From G020344215 sp039586575 (GTDB lineage: Bacteria > Gemmatimonadota > Gemmatimonadetes > Palauibacterales > KS3-K002), in the NCBI GenBank assembly GCA_039586575.1, contig JBDHKD010000001.1:62001-126000 (forward strand): a stretch of DNA of 64,000 nt, in the 5' to 3' direction. Shown piece by piece: positions 52,679-62,757 of the stretch; within the stretch, counting starts at the first letter, position 1, and each line of letters opens with the position of its first letter. The position numbers and the translations under genes are program-made. The notes below the pieces were generated by a model, which was not told the DNA's origin, did no database searches, and was given only the letters and a program-made list of their open reading frames with translations.

Positions 52679-53608
52679 CTACCTCTTGTCGTCGAACAGC
52701 TGACGGCCAAAGGCCTTGACCGTAAGGACAGGGCAGTGGGCGCGGCGAATCAGTTGTTCGGTGACGCTACCTAGGAGCATGTGGCTGATGCCGGTGAGGC
52801 CATGGCTGGCGATGACGACGAGATCGGCGGCGAGCTCGGCGGTGAAGCTAGCGATCTCGGGAGCGGCCCGGCCTGCCCGGACGTGGACTTCCGTGTTGGT
52901 CTGTGTGTGCTCGATGTCGGTGAGCAGGCTCCTCATCCTCTGGAGAGACTGATCACGCAGCTCCTCAGTGATCGAGCCTCCCGAAGGCACGACGGGCGGG
53001 TAGAAATCCGGGTATATGACTTCGTCGACCACGTGGAGGAGGTGGAGGCGGGCGTGGTAGGCGGCGGCGAACTCCGTCGCATAGAGCAGCGCCAGCTTCG
53101 CATGCTCCGAGAAGTCAACGGGGACGACGATACTCTCGATCCGCCCAGCCGGTACGTCCAGACGCTCGGGCACCGTGAGGACGGGACAGGGTGCGAGCCG
53201 CACGACTTCCTCCGCCACGCTCCCCAAGAGCAAACGCCTCAGGCCGCGGCGCCCGTGGGTGCCCATCGCGATGAGGTCGATCTCGTTCTCGGCCGCATAG
53301 TCAAGAATGGCCCCGGCGGCCGAAATCGCGCGGACCAGGGCGCTCTTCACCTGGAGCGCAGCCTCTTCCTGACCCTCGAGGGCGGCCTTCATCTGCATTT
53401 CGGCGTGCTCTTCCAGAGCTTTATACAGCTCCTCCATATCGGGGAGTCGATGCGAGATGTTGCTGGGGTCGGCGTCGTGCATCACCAGGGCGTGCAGCAG
53501 GTGAAGCTCGCAACCGTACTGCCGTGCCAGGTCCATGGTGTGAGGGAGAGCGTGACTTGCACACTTGGAGAAGTCGGTTGGATAGAGGATTTTGCTGATC
53601 GTGAGCAT
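52679..53608 (-). CDS. Universal stress protein, tandem UspA domains
   Basis: 309 aa with two complete UspA domains. First: ILYPTDFSKCASHALPHTM and GTHGRRGLRRLLLGSVAEE; second: SIVVPVDFSEHAKLALLYA and SHGLTGISHMLLGSVTEQL. Both retain the GxxGxxxxxxxxGS ATP-binding pattern. Cytoplasmic; usually induced by stress, energy limitation or oxygen shift. Independent transcription unit. Confidence 0.92.
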   Translation of the reverse strand: MLTISKILYPTDFSKCASHALPHTMDLARQYGCELHLLHALVMHDADPSNISHRLPDMEELYKALEEHAEMQMKAALEGQEEAALQVKSALVRAISAAGAILDYAAENEIDLIAMGTHGRRGLRRLLLGSVAEEVVRLAPCPVLTVPERLDVPAGRIESIVVPVDFSEHAKLALLYATEFAAAYHARLHLLHVVDEVIYPDFYPPVVPSGGSITEELRDQSLQRMRSLLTDIEHTQTNTEVHVRAGRAAPEIASFTAELAADLVVIASHGLTGISHMLLGSVTEQLIRRAHCPVLTVKAFGRQLFDDKR

Positions 53609-53769
53609 CTGGCGCTTCCCCTCCGTGGCTCAACGCCCGCGGTAGTAGACCGGTCTCAGGGCGGCAGACCGATCCGTTTGGGCGTACGACGACTCGGCAC
53701 ACCCCCTTCCTGCCATAATACTTACGCGATGACGACTGCGAGGGCTACTCCGCTCGGCGCGGTGTGCGG

Positions 53770-54291
53770 CTAGGGCGTTAGAGGCGGCAAAGCGGCGAGG
53801 CGCGGCTCGACCCTGTCTTTAACCGTCGTGCACCACAAGCCCTGGGCGACCGTGAGCACCTCTCCGGTCTCGAGCAACCGACGCTCGATACCGGTGATGA
53901 TCCCGAAGACCACCCACTGTTCATGGCCTCTGACAGCGGCGCAGGCCAACTCCTCGAGCTGAGCCGGCTCGAATAGACCGGTCGGGGTGAAGATGGCGGC
54001 GCCGATGGTCCGCTCGTTGGTGCAACCGCTGAGTCGGGCGACGCGCACGACCGAACGGATGGTGCTGATCTGGGCGCCGACGGCGTCCCGTTCGATGCTT
54101 CCCAGCAGGCAAACCCCGGCATTCTGAGGCCCGTCGTGTCGCCAGTCCTGCCAGCCCTGGGCGAGGGTCAGCGCGGCGATGGCCCGCAGATCGATGACGG
54201 CGCGCTCGTGGTCGGCGTCCTGTGGTAAGGCTAAGCTGGCGGAGCCCAGAAAGAGAGAGATCGCGGCTACTGTGGAGAGAGCGCACTTCAT
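53770..54291 (-). CDS. Predicted secreted protein, unknown function
   Basis: 173 aa from ATG 54291. Sec signal MKCALSTVAAISLFLGSASLA with cleavage near LALPQDA. The mature part of about 150 residues has several Cys (in GVCLLG, SGCTNER, ELACAAV, LWCTTV) that may form disulfides. No family recognised. Divergent from the repeat protein gene. Confidence 0.6.
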   Translation of the reverse strand: MKCALSTVAAISLFLGSASLALPQDADHERAVIDLRAIAALTLAQGWQDWRHDGPQNAGVCLLGSIERDAVGAQISTIRSVVRVARLSGCTNERTIGAAIFTPTGLFEPAQLEELACAAVRGHEQWVVFGIITGIERRLLETGEVLTVAQGLWCTTVKDRVEPRLAALPPLTP

Positions 54292-54488
54292 GGTTCTCTG
54301 CAGGGGGGAGCAACGAGGGAACGTCAGGAAACAGGGGGAACGTCCTTTAAATACTACCCCTCTTGGGTTGTCAGGATCCCCGGGCACCGCCTGAAACCGG
54401 CGTGTTCAAACCCTCGTAGGGATAAGCGCTTAGCGCCACAGCCACAGCGGAATCGCGATCCCACGACACAGAGAGGGTGAGAGCGTCT

Positions 54489-55607
54489 ATGACAGGGCGA
54501 CTCACGGTTGCGACTCTGCTGGCCCTCGCCAGCGTCTCGCCGGCCTCCGCCCAGGACAATTGTGGTGGCGGCTTCAACTTGGCGATCTCCTGTAACGGGA
54601 TCAGCTTCGGGAACTCGCGGCGATTCAACGGGCTCCGGCTCAACTGGAGCGATCACGACCTCGCTATCATCAACGGTGTCAACGTCACCTTCTGGCGACC
54701 CGACGAACGGCCCCGCGGGACCATCAATGGTTTGGCGGTTGGCGGCGCGCCGGCAGCTGATCGCCTGCACGGTGTGTCTCTGGGGTTGGCCGTGATGCCT
54801 CGGCGTTACTCGGCCGGCCTCACCGTCGGTGTGCTGGCGGCTGTCGGCGATGGTTCGATGTACGGGATCAACCTGGGCGGCCTTGCCCTGGTCGGCCGGG
54901 GCCCGATGACCGGGATCAACCTGGGCGGTTTGGCTCTCGTGTCCGAGGGTGGAATGGGCGGTATCAGCGCCTCGCTGTTGGCCAACGTCTCGGAGGGGCC
55001 GATGTGGGGGATCAGCGCCGCCGGTCTGGCAGTCGTCTCGGAGCACGGGTCATCGGGGGTGACGGTCGGTGGCTTGGCTACGGTCACTGAAGGTGCCATG
55101 AAGGGGATCAACGTCGGCGGTCTGGCGGTCGTCTCGGAGGAGGGGATCCGCGGGATCACCGTCGGTGGCCTGGCCACGGTTGCCGAGGGACCGATCGAGG
55201 GGCTCAACCTCGGCGGACTCGCACTGGTCGCCGAGCACGCCGCGCGCGGTCTCAACGTGGGCGGCCTCGCCGTGGTGAGCGACGGTGATGTCACGGGCTT
55301 GAATGTCAGCATAGGAGCCGTGTACGGCGAGGACGAGGTCAGGGGACTCAGCGTCGGCGGCTACAAGGTGGAAGGTGACCTCATGCGCGGGCTTTCCCTG
55401 GCCATCGTCCGCACGCAAAGCTGGCGCATGAACGGGGTGGCGGTCTCCGCCTACAACGACGTTGGGAGCCTGCAGCAAGGGCTCACCATCGGCATCTACA
55501 ACCGGGCGCGCCGCCTGAGCGGCGTGCAGATCGGGTTGCTGAACTACGCGGGCAACAACCCGCCCGGTCGGCGCTGGCTACCCATCGTCAACTGGCATTT
55601 CGATTGA
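54489..55607 (+). CDS. Secreted 16-residue-repeat protein (LA_2272 surface-repeat type)
   Basis: 372 aa from ATG 54489 (GAGAGGG upstream). Signal peptide MTGRLTVATLLALASVSPASA. Residues about 95-350 are some sixteen tandem repeats of about 16 residues of the form G(I/L/V)NVGGLAVVSEGPM, probably stacking as a beta-solenoid. The C-terminus GVQIGLLNYAGN then RRWLPIVNWHFD closes many proteins of this class. Likely at the cell surface or in the outer membrane; function unknown. The repeats are 48 nt long but have diverged in DNA. Confidence 0.8.
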   Translation: MTGRLTVATLLALASVSPASAQDNCGGGFNLAISCNGISFGNSRRFNGLRLNWSDHDLAIINGVNVTFWRPDERPRGTINGLAVGGAPAADRLHGVSLGLAVMPRRYSAGLTVGVLAAVGDGSMYGINLGGLALVGRGPMTGINLGGLALVSEGGMGGISASLLANVSEGPMWGISAAGLAVVSEHGSSGVTVGGLATVTEGAMKGINVGGLAVVSEEGIRGITVGGLATVAEGPIEGLNLGGLALVAEHAARGLNVGGLAVVSDGDVTGLNVSIGAVYGEDEVRGLSVGGYKVEGDLMRGLSLAIVRTQSWRMNGVAVSAYNDVGSLQQGLTIGIYNRARRLSGVQIGLLNYAGNNPPGRRWLPIVNWHFD

Positions 55608-55715
55608 GCCGCGACCGACGGAAGGTTCGGCGGCCGAAACGACCACGAGGACCTCGCGCTCGCGCTGTTTCCCGGTTCTTGACGATCCCCCTAGGCGACG
55701 GGCTATGATGACGTC

Positions 55716-56213
55716 ATGGTCGAGATCATCCCGATGCTGCCAGAACACTGGGAGGCGCTGCGACGGATCCACGTCGAGGGGATCGCCACCGGCGAGGCGA
55801 CGTTCGAGACAGAGCCGGCGCCGAGCTGGGAGCACTGGTCTTCCGGCCACCTGGAACATAGCCGCCTCGTTGCGGTTGACGGCGACCTTCTCGTCGGCTG
55901 GGCGGCGCTCTCCGGCGTGTCCGACCGTTGCGTCTATGGCGGCGTGGCGGAGATCAGCATCTATATCGCCGCCGAGGCGCGGGGGCAGGGGATCGGCTCG
56001 CGCCTCATGCGTGCGCTCATCGAGGAATCAGAGCGGCACGGCATCTGGACGCTGCAGGCCGGCATCTTCGCCGAGAACGCCCACAGCGTTGCGCTGCATG
56101 AGCGGCACGGCTTTCGGCTCGTCGGCCGGCGCGAGCGTCTGGGCAAGTTGAGGGGCCGCTGGCGTGATGTGCTGCTATTGGAGCGACGCAGCTCGGTCGT
56201 GGGCATCGACTGA
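55716..56213 (+). CDS. GNAT N-acetyltransferase, phosphinothricin/methionine-sulfoximine type
   Basis: 165 aa. Acetyl-CoA-binding motif ARGQGIGSRLMRALIEE and ATGEATFETEPAPS, WEHW and FAENAHSVALHERHGF are typical of the Pat/MnaT subgroup. Likely acetylates an amino-acid analogue. TTGACG at 55679 and TATGAT at 55704 might be its promoter, but the spacer is 19 bp. A monocistronic general gene. Confidence 0.86.
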   Translation: MVEIIPMLPEHWEALRRIHVEGIATGEATFETEPAPSWEHWSSGHLEHSRLVAVDGDLLVGWAALSGVSDRCVYGGVAEISIYIAAEARGQGIGSRLMRALIEESERHGIWTLQAGIFAENAHSVALHERHGFRLVGRRERLGKLRGRWRDVLLLERRSSVVGID

Positions 56214-56310
56214 CGCGCGTCGCTGGCCAGGAGGCGATCGAAGCCCTAGAATCCCCGCCTGAGCGATCCAGCCCACTCAAGCGCTGCTATCCCGAACGTA
56301 GTGATTGCCT

Positions 56311-58818
56311 ATGCCGCGAAACGACATCGCCCGCGGGATCCTGGCCGCCTTGGTCTTGGCCGCCGTACTCCATGTCGGAGCCCGGCGAACCGGGCCCCTG
56401 CCGCCGCTCGGTCCCTTCCTCGATCCCGCAAACGGCGTGTGGGCCGTAGTCGGGAGCGCGGAGCTACCCGAGCGGGAAGCGCTGGCACTGGATGGTCTGG
56501 CCGGGCCGGTGCAGGTGCTGTTCGACGACCGGGGCGTGCCTCACATCTTCGCGGCGAACGCGGAAGATGTCGCGCGGGCGCTGGGGTTCGTGGTGGCTCG
56601 CGACCGTCTGTTCCAGCTGGAGATGCACTGGCGGAGCGCCGCCGGCCGCCTGTCCGAGCTGGTCGGCGCCGGTGCACTGGACTTCGACCGGCGCATGCGT
56701 CGACTGGGCCTGGCCTGGAGCGCGCATAAGGACTTCGCCGCCCTGGATCGAGAGTCGGCCGTCGCCCGCGAGCTGATGGCCTACGCCGAGGGAATCAATG
56801 CCTGGATCGACGGGTCGAGCCGGCGCGACATCCCGCTCGAATACCGTCTGTTGGGTGCGTCGCCTTCACGTTGGGAACCCGTCTATTCCTTGTATTTGCT
56901 CAAGCTCATGGGTTGGGACCTCACGTACGGTATGAGCACCGACCTCCAGCGGTTGGCGGTGCAGGCGCTCGTGGGGTCGGAGGCCGCCGCCGCACTGGCG
57001 CCCGTCAACAGCCCCATTCAGCAGCCGATCCAGCCCAACGGGCGGACCGGTCCCAGGTTCGACCTGGTGCCGCTCCCGCCGCCGGGCTTGCCGGACCCAG
57101 CGGCTGCGCAGCTGGCGAGCGGCTTCGACTGGGCCGCCGGCCTGGGGAGTGGAGATCGGCCGCCCGGCTCGGAGCCACAGGCGCTGGGGAGTAACAACTG
57201 GGCTGCGGCGCCGGAGAGAACCGCCGCGGGCTATGCGTTGTTGGCCGGCGATCCGCACTTGCGCCTGGATCTCCCGTCCATCTGGTACGAGGTGCACCTG
57301 GTGGTGCCCGGCGAGCTGGATGTCTATGGCGTGACCATACCCAGCGTGCCGAGCGTGGTCATCGGCTTCAATCGGGATGTCGCCTGGAGCCTCACCAACA
57401 CGGGCGCCGACGTGATCGACTATTACGCTGAAGAGCTTGACGACTCAGCCGCACCGGCTCGCTACCGTGTTGACGGGGCGTGGCGGATGTTGGAGCGCGC
57501 GATCGAAGTGTACCGAGGACAGAGCGGAGGAGTGTTGGCCACGGACACGCTCCTCTTCACGCACCGCGGGCCGATTCTACAACGGAACGACCGCGCCCTT
57601 TCCATGCGTTGGACCGTGCTCGAGGGCTCGCTGGCCAGCGCAGCGCTCCGGGACGCCGCCCGCTCGACCGACGTCGATCAGTTTCTCGACGCGATGGCGT
57701 CGTTCAGCGCACCGGCGCAAAACATGATCGTCGCCGACCGTTCCGGAACCATCGCGATCCGCTCGACAGGCCACTTCCCCCTCCATCCCGACGGGTCCGG
57801 GATCGCCGTGCGGGATGGCACGACTTCCGCGAGCGACTGGACTGGCTACTGGCCGGCGACTCGCTACCCGTTTGCCCGCAACCCGGATCAGGGGTACCTG
57901 GCATCGGCGAACCAGCAGCCGATCGACCCGCGCGTCGATTCCACCTACTTGGGCGCGAACTGGCCATCGCCCTGGCGCGCGATGCGCATCAACGCACTGC
58001 TAGCGGCAGACTCATTGGTCACTCCCGAAGCGATGCGCCGCTTCCAGACCGACCCGGGTAACGCGCGCGCCGATCTGTTCCTGCCCTTCTTCCTCGAGGC
58101 GGGTCGCCAACTCGCCGAGCGCGCTGTGACAGCTCAGGAGTTGGCCGAGGCCGTGCGGTTGCTGGCGGATTGGGATCGCCTCTACACCCGGGACAACGAA
58201 CGGGCGGTGCTGTTCGAGTACGCGATGGATGGACTGGTGGAGCGCACCTGGGACGAGCTATTGGGTGAATGGCAAGGCGATCGGCCGGCGCGGCGTGTTT
58301 TCACCCCGTCCTCGGCGGTGCTGTTTAACCTGCTGCATCAGCCGGAAAGCGAGTGGTGGGACGACCGCCGCACCGCTGAGGTTGAGAACCGGGATGAGAT
58401 CCTCGCAGCCAGTCTCATCGCGGCGCTCGAGCGTGCGCGAGCACGGCACGGCGAGCCGGAGGAGGGCGGTTGGCGCTGGGAGCGGGTGCGCCATGCCAAC
58501 ATCTACCACCGGCTCGGGATCCCGGCGCTCTCGGCCCTCGGCCTGCCAGTACGGGGTGGGCCGGGCAACCTCAACCCCTCCTCCAATTGGGGCACTCACG
58601 GCGCCAGCTGGAGGATGGTGATCGAGCTGGGGCCCGAGGTGAGAGCTTGGAGCATCTACCCGGGCGGCCAGTCCGGCAATCCGATCAGCCGTCGCTACGC
58701 GGACCGAATCCAGAAGTGGGTGGATGGCGAGCTCGATCTCGTGCTCTTCCCGCGCGCGGCCGCGGAACTCGATCCGGCCCGCACGGCATCCATCCTCGAG
58801 TTGAACCCGGAACGCTGA
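56311..58818 (+). CDS. Penicillin acylase family protein (Ntn hydrolase)
   Basis: 835 aa from ATG 56311. N-terminal hydrophobic segment (residues about 8-23) acts as export signal or anchor. The alpha region contains VLFDDRGVPHIFAANAEDVA and ALGFVVARDRLFQLEMHWR; autoproteolysis is expected before Ser294 in ALGSNNWA, which becomes the catalytic nucleophile of the beta chain. Also SIYPGGQSGNP near the end. Periplasmic amide hydrolase; substrates in this family range from beta-lactams to acyl-homoserine lactones and lipopeptides. Followed 4 bp later by a membrane protein gene. Confidence 0.9.
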   Translation: MPRNDIARGILAALVLAAVLHVGARRTGPLPPLGPFLDPANGVWAVVGSAELPEREALALDGLAGPVQVLFDDRGVPHIFAANAEDVARALGFVVARDRLFQLEMHWRSAAGRLSELVGAGALDFDRRMRRLGLAWSAHKDFAALDRESAVARELMAYAEGINAWIDGSSRRDIPLEYRLLGASPSRWEPVYSLYLLKLMGWDLTYGMSTDLQRLAVQALVGSEAAAALAPVNSPIQQPIQPNGRTGPRFDLVPLPPPGLPDPAAAQLASGFDWAAGLGSGDRPPGSEPQALGSNNWAAAPERTAAGYALLAGDPHLRLDLPSIWYEVHLVVPGELDVYGVTIPSVPSVVIGFNRDVAWSLTNTGADVIDYYAEELDDSAAPARYRVDGAWRMLERAIEVYRGQSGGVLATDTLLFTHRGPILQRNDRALSMRWTVLEGSLASAALRDAARSTDVDQFLDAMASFSAPAQNMIVADRSGTIAIRSTGHFPLHPDGSGIAVRDGTTSASDWTGYWPATRYPFARNPDQGYLASANQQPIDPRVDSTYLGANWPSPWRAMRINALLAADSLVTPEAMRRFQTDPGNARADLFLPFFLEAGRQLAERAVTAQELAEAVRLLADWDRLYTRDNERAVLFEYAMDGLVERTWDELLGEWQGDRPARRVFTPSSAVLFNLLHQPESEWWDDRRTAEVENRDEILAASLIAALERARARHGEPEEGGWRWERVRHANIYHRLGIPALSALGLPVRGGPGNLNPSSNWGTHGASWRMVIELGPEVRAWSIYPGGQSGNPISRRYADRIQKWVDGELDLVLFPRAAAELDPARTASILELNPER

Positions 58819-58821
58819 GCC

Positions 58822-59181
58822 ATGAAACGCTGGATTCACTGGATCGTCTTGGTCGTCGTCTTCGCGCTGGGTACGGCTTTCTTGGGCTGGTGGACCGTTC
58901 CGCTCGTCGCCGCGCTTTGCGGAGCGATCGTCGGCCGCGGCGCCTGGGGCTGGGCTGCGGCTGCGGCGACGACCGCCTGGGCGCTTCTGCTGGTCGAGAA
59001 CGCCCTCACCGGACCGCTGACCGAGTTGGCGAGCACACTCGCTGGCATCTTCGGACTGCCGGGCTGGGCCGTGATCGTTCTGACCCTGGCGTTCCCGGCC
59101 GTCATCGCCGCCGCTGCGGCGGAGCTCGCCTCCGTCTTGCGGGGATTCGCTCCTTCACGACGAGCCGCTAGCGAGCCGTAG
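58822..59181 (+). CDS. Small membrane protein
   Basis: 119 aa with four hydrophobic helices (about residues 4-20, 22-38, 45-60, 75-100) and a basic C-terminus. No family recognised. Starts 4 bp after the acylase stop, so likely co-transcribed with it. Confidence 0.7.
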   Translation: MKRWIHWIVLVVVFALGTAFLGWWTVPLVAALCGAIVGRGAWGWAAAAATTAWALLLVENALTGPLTELASTLAGIFGLPGWAVIVLTLAFPAVIAAAAAELASVLRGFAPSRRAASEP

Positions 59182-59226
59182 GAGAGCCCGCGCTCGCAGC
59201 GATGATTCCTGAGAGGTACAAGCCAC

Positions 59227-60333
59227 ATGAACGAGTCCAGAGTCGATGCGGACAAGTTCCGCAAGGTATTCCTGATCCTGCTGGCGTTCGCCATCTCACT
59301 GGTCTTCTTCAGCATGATTCGAGGGTTCTTGGGTGCGCTCTTCCTCGCTGCGATTGCCAGCGGCATGAGCTACGGGGTTTACCGCCGCTTCCTTCGTTGG
59401 TTCAAAGGCCGCGAGGCCTTGGCCGCGGTGGTCACCATCCTCGTCGTTCTGCTGGTGATCATCGTCCCGCTGCTCGCCTTCCTCGGCATCGTCGCCGCGG
59501 AAGCGGTCCAGGTCGCTCAAGGCGTCACCCCATGGGTCGAGCAGCAGCTGCAACAGCCCAACGAGCTGGATCGTCTACTCCAGCGGGTCCCGTTCATGGA
59601 CCGGCTGGCGCCGTATCAAGATCAGGTGGCGGCGAAGATCGCCGAGTGGGCCGGGCGGATCGGCAATTTCCTCGTCAACAGCCTCGCCGCCACCACCAGG
59701 GGCACGGCTCTGTTTTTCTTCAATCTCTTCATTATGCTGTACGCGATGTTCTTCTTCCTCATCGATGGGCCGGCGATTCTCGACAAGATCCTCTACTACA
59801 TGCCGCTCGCTCCCGAGGATGAGAACCGCATGGTCGACAGGTTCGTTTCGGTCGCCAGGGCGACGATCAAGGGCACCGTGGTCATCGGAATCGTCCAGGG
59901 CGGACTCGCCGGACTGGCGCTGGCGGTGGTCGGTATCAAGGGTGCCGCCTTCTGGGGTACCATCATGGTGGTCCTCTCCATCATTCCAGGCATCGGCACA
60001 GCGCTCGTTTGGGTTCCCGCCGTGATCTACTTGTTCGCGGTGGGGCAGACCGGCGCCGCGATCGGACTCTTCATCTGGTGCGCAGCAGTTGTGGGCACGG
60101 TGGATAACGTCATGCGCCCCTGGCTGGTCGGCAAGGACACCAAGATGCCCGACCTGCTGATCTTGCTCGGCACCCTGGGCGGCCTGGTCCTCTTCGGCGC
60201 CAAGGGTATCGTCATAGGTCCGATCGTCGCCGCGCTGTTCGTTACGGTGTGGGACATCTACGGCGTTGCCTTCAAGGAGTATCTGCCGGAGGTGCGACCG
60301 ATCAAAGCCGTCGTGGAGGGCGAAGAGGCATAA
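59227..60333 (+). CDS. AI-2E family transporter (PerM/YdiK type)
   Basis: 368 aa, about eight helices. Family-typical paired N-terminal helices, an amphipathic middle (about 95-160), then FFFNLFIMLYAMFFFLIDGP, GIVQGGLAGLALAVVG, SIIPGIGTALVWVPA and a C-terminal PIVAALFVTVW. Members export autoinducer-2 or act as sodium/proton or other exporters; substrate cannot be told. GAGAGG lies 10 nt before the ATG. Confidence 0.9.
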   Translation: MNESRVDADKFRKVFLILLAFAISLVFFSMIRGFLGALFLAAIASGMSYGVYRRFLRWFKGREALAAVVTILVVLLVIIVPLLAFLGIVAAEAVQVAQGVTPWVEQQLQQPNELDRLLQRVPFMDRLAPYQDQVAAKIAEWAGRIGNFLVNSLAATTRGTALFFFNLFIMLYAMFFFLIDGPAILDKILYYMPLAPEDENRMVDRFVSVARATIKGTVVIGIVQGGLAGLALAVVGIKGAAFWGTIMVVLSIIPGIGTALVWVPAVIYLFAVGQTGAAIGLFIWCAAVVGTVDNVMRPWLVGKDTKMPDLLILLGTLGGLVLFGAKGIVIGPIVAALFVTVWDIYGVAFKEYLPEVRPIKAVVEGEEA

Positions 60334-60339
60334 AAAGGG

Positions 60340-60392
60340 CAGCCAACAGTTGACAGCCAGGACGCCGCCCGACGATTGTCGACTGTTGGCTG
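60340..60392 (-). terminator. Intrinsic terminator of glnS
   Basis: Sixteen-bp inverted repeat with one mismatch (60340-60355 with 60377-60392; core CAGCCAACAGT/ACTGTTGGCTG). On the minus strand the stem is followed by CCCTTTTTA, so it is a good glnS terminator. It may also serve the convergent transporter gene. Confidence 0.75.
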
Positions 60393-60408
60393 TTGAATGA
60401 GTCTTGAA

Positions 60409-62118
60409 TCAGATTCCGCGCGCCGCGATCTTCGCCCACGTATCGCGCAGCGTCACGGTGCGGTTGTACACCAGGGCGCCGGGCCGGGACTCCACCGGGT
60501 CGCTGATGAAGTACCCCTGCCGCTCGAACTGATAGCGCGTCCCCGGCGGGTCGTCGGCCACGCCGGGCTCGATGAGCGAGTCCTTCAGAACGACCAGCGA
60601 TTCGGGGTTGAGGTTGGCGGTGAAGTCGCGACTGCCGGCAGCATCGTCAGGATTGGCCACGCTGAACAGGCGGTCGTAGAGCCGCACCTCACAGGGCAGG
60701 GCGTGCGCGGCCGAAACCCAGTGGAGGGTGCCTTTGACCTTGCGGCTGTCGGCTGGCGGCCCGCTCAAGCTGTCGCGGTCATAGGTACAGCGTAGCTCGG
60801 TGACGTCGCCGGTCGCCGGGTCCTTCACCACCTCCTCGCACTTGATGATGTACGCGTGGCGGAGCCGCACCTCGCGGCCCGGCGCCAGGCGGAAGAACTT
60901 CTTGGGCGGATCCTCCATGAAGTCTTCCTGCTCGATGTAGAGCGCCCGCGAGAAGGGGAGCCTCCGCGCGCCCTCCTTCGCTATGTCGCGCGGCCAATAG
61001 GATGCGTCCAGCCAATCAACTTCACCTTCCGGATAGTTGGTAATCACGACCTTGAGCGGGCGCAGCACGGCCAGCACGCGAGGCGCGCGTCGGTTGAGGT
61101 CATCGCGGATGGCGAACTCCAGCTTCCCGATATCGACACGGCTGTTCACCTTGTCGACGCCGATCATGTCGCAGAATGCGCGGATCGCCTCCGGTGTGAT
61201 ACCGCGCCGACGCAGGCCGGCGATCGTCGGTATACGCGGGTCGTCCCAGCCGCCGACGTGTCCTTCCTCCACCAGGCGAATGAGCTTCCGCTTACTCAGC
61301 ACCGTGTAGTCGAGGTCGAGTCGTGCGAACTCGGTCTGCTCGGTCCGCGGATGTTCGAACCCGACATTGTCGAGGACCCAGTCGTACAGCTCACGGTTGT
61401 TCTCGAACTCGAGCGTGCAGAGCGAGTGCGTGATACCTTCGATCGCGTCTGAGAGGCAGTGCGTATAGTCGTACAGCGGATAGATGCACCACTGGTCGCC
61501 GCGCCGGTAGTGCGTAGCGTGGCGGATCCGGTAGAGCAGGGGATCGCGCATCAACATTTTGGGCGAAGCCATGTCGATCTTCGCCCGTAGAACGTGCTCC
61601 CCGTCCTCGAACTCGCCGGCGCGCATCCGCTCGAACAAATCGAGGCTCTCTTCAACGGGCCGCTCGCGATACGGGCTCGCGCGACCCGGCTCGGTCACCG
61701 TCCCCCGGTATCTCCGGATCTCCTCCTCGCTCAGCGAATCGACGTACGCTTTACCGTCCTTGATCAGCTTGAGGGCGAATTCGTAGAGCTGCTCGAAGTA
61801 GTCGGAGGCGTGGAATAGCTTGTCACCCCAGTCGAAGCCGAGCCAACGTACGTCCTGCTTGATCGACTCTACGTATTTGATGTCCTCGGTCTCCGGGTTC
61901 GTGTCGTCGAACCGCAGATGACAGACACCGCCCTCATTCTCCAGAGCGATACCGAAGTTCAGGCAACACGACTTGGCGTGCCCGATGTGCAGGTAGCCGT
62001 TCGGCTCCGGTGGAAAGCGCGTGACCACTCTCCCACCGTACTTGTCGGTGCGCAAGTCCTCGGCCACCTTCGCTCGGATGAAATCGAGCGATGCCGGATG
62101 TGCGTCCTTGCCTTCCAC
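60409..62118 (-). CDS. glnS: Glutaminyl-tRNA synthetase
   Basis: 569 aa, full length. Attaches Gln to tRNA-Gln. Class I signature HIGHAKSCCLNFG near residue 40, LSKRKLI for the KMSKS loop, and GITPEAIRAFCDMIGV; the C-terminal anticodon-binding beta-barrels are complete. Presence implies direct Gln charging rather than the amidotransferase route for this tRNA. Followed by its own terminator. Confidence 0.96.
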   Translation of the reverse strand: MEGKDAHPASLDFIRAKVAEDLRTDKYGGRVVTRFPPEPNGYLHIGHAKSCCLNFGIALENEGGVCHLRFDDTNPETEDIKYVESIKQDVRWLGFDWGDKLFHASDYFEQLYEFALKLIKDGKAYVDSLSEEEIRRYRGTVTEPGRASPYRERPVEESLDLFERMRAGEFEDGEHVLRAKIDMASPKMLMRDPLLYRIRHATHYRRGDQWCIYPLYDYTHCLSDAIEGITHSLCTLEFENNRELYDWVLDNVGFEHPRTEQTEFARLDLDYTVLSKRKLIRLVEEGHVGGWDDPRIPTIAGLRRRGITPEAIRAFCDMIGVDKVNSRVDIGKLEFAIRDDLNRRAPRVLAVLRPLKVVITNYPEGEVDWLDASYWPRDIAKEGARRLPFSRALYIEQEDFMEDPPKKFFRLAPGREVRLRHAYIIKCEEVVKDPATGDVTELRCTYDRDSLSGPPADSRKVKGTLHWVSAAHALPCEVRLYDRLFSVANPDDAAGSRDFTANLNPESLVVLKDSLIEPGVADDPPGTRYQFERQGYFISDPVESRPGALVYNRTVTLRDTWAKIAARGI

Positions 62119-62139
62119 GCTTGCGACTACTCCTCCCTT

Positions 62140-62736
62140 CTAGCTGATCGAGTAGACCAGGCCAATCTTCAGGCCGCCGGAGAACCCGCTGCTGCTCGTG
62201 TCGCTGATCGTCTCTCCGTCCACTTTGAGGTCCCCGAACGGAGCGATTCCGAACAGTAAGTCCGCCTGCAGGGCGAGGCGCGGAACGAGACGCACCAGTA
62301 TGCCGAACAACCCGCTGAAGTTCCCGCCGTTGCCGCTGATCTCCCGGTCGATGCCGTTGATCGCACCCTCGAACGACTGATGCACGTAGGCGGCACGCGC
62401 TCCGATGTAAGGCACGACGGAGGGGCTGTGATTGAGCAGCAGCCGGACGTCGCCGAAGATCGATACGAAGGTCCGGTTATCTGCTGTGCCGTCGACGTTG
62501 ACGGAGCCGTAGCCGACGCCGCCCATGACTTGCACGTTGCTGGGCAGCGTGTAGCGGACGAAGCCCTCGATGCCGCCACCGTACTCCCGGCTGTCGGCCT
62601 CGGGGCTGTATGTGATGAGGCCGCCGGCGGCCCCGATGGCCCAGCCCGGTGACGCGACTTCCTGTCCTGCCGCCGACGCCGGCAGTAGGGCAGGGAGAAG
62701 AAGCAAGGTTGCCAGGATCGTCAGTCGTTTGCGCAT
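62140..62736 (-). CDS. Outer-membrane beta-barrel protein
   Basis: 198 aa. Signal peptide MRKRLTILATLLLLPALLPA plus SAAG; the mature protein has about eight amphipathic strands (GWAIGAAGGLITYSPEA, VMGGVGYGSVNV, LALQADLLFGIAPFG) and ends in VYSIS. Small OmpA/OmpX-like porin fold. Function unknown. It lies 21 bp upstream of glnS on the same strand. Confidence 0.8.
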   Translation of the reverse strand: MRKRLTILATLLLLPALLPASAAGQEVASPGWAIGAAGGLITYSPEADSREYGGGIEGFVRYTLPSNVQVMGGVGYGSVNVDGTADNRTFVSIFGDVRLLLNHSPSVVPYIGARAAYVHQSFEGAINGIDREISGNGGNFSGLFGILVRLVPRLALQADLLFGIAPFGDLKVDGETISDTSSSGFSGGLKIGLVYSIS

Positions 62737-62757
62737 TCGGTGCCACCCTCTCCTTTT

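Noticed and set aside
54477..54488. GTG start for the repeat protein
   Set aside because: The GTG overlaps its own purine-rich ribosome site; ATG 54489 gives a standard signal peptide.
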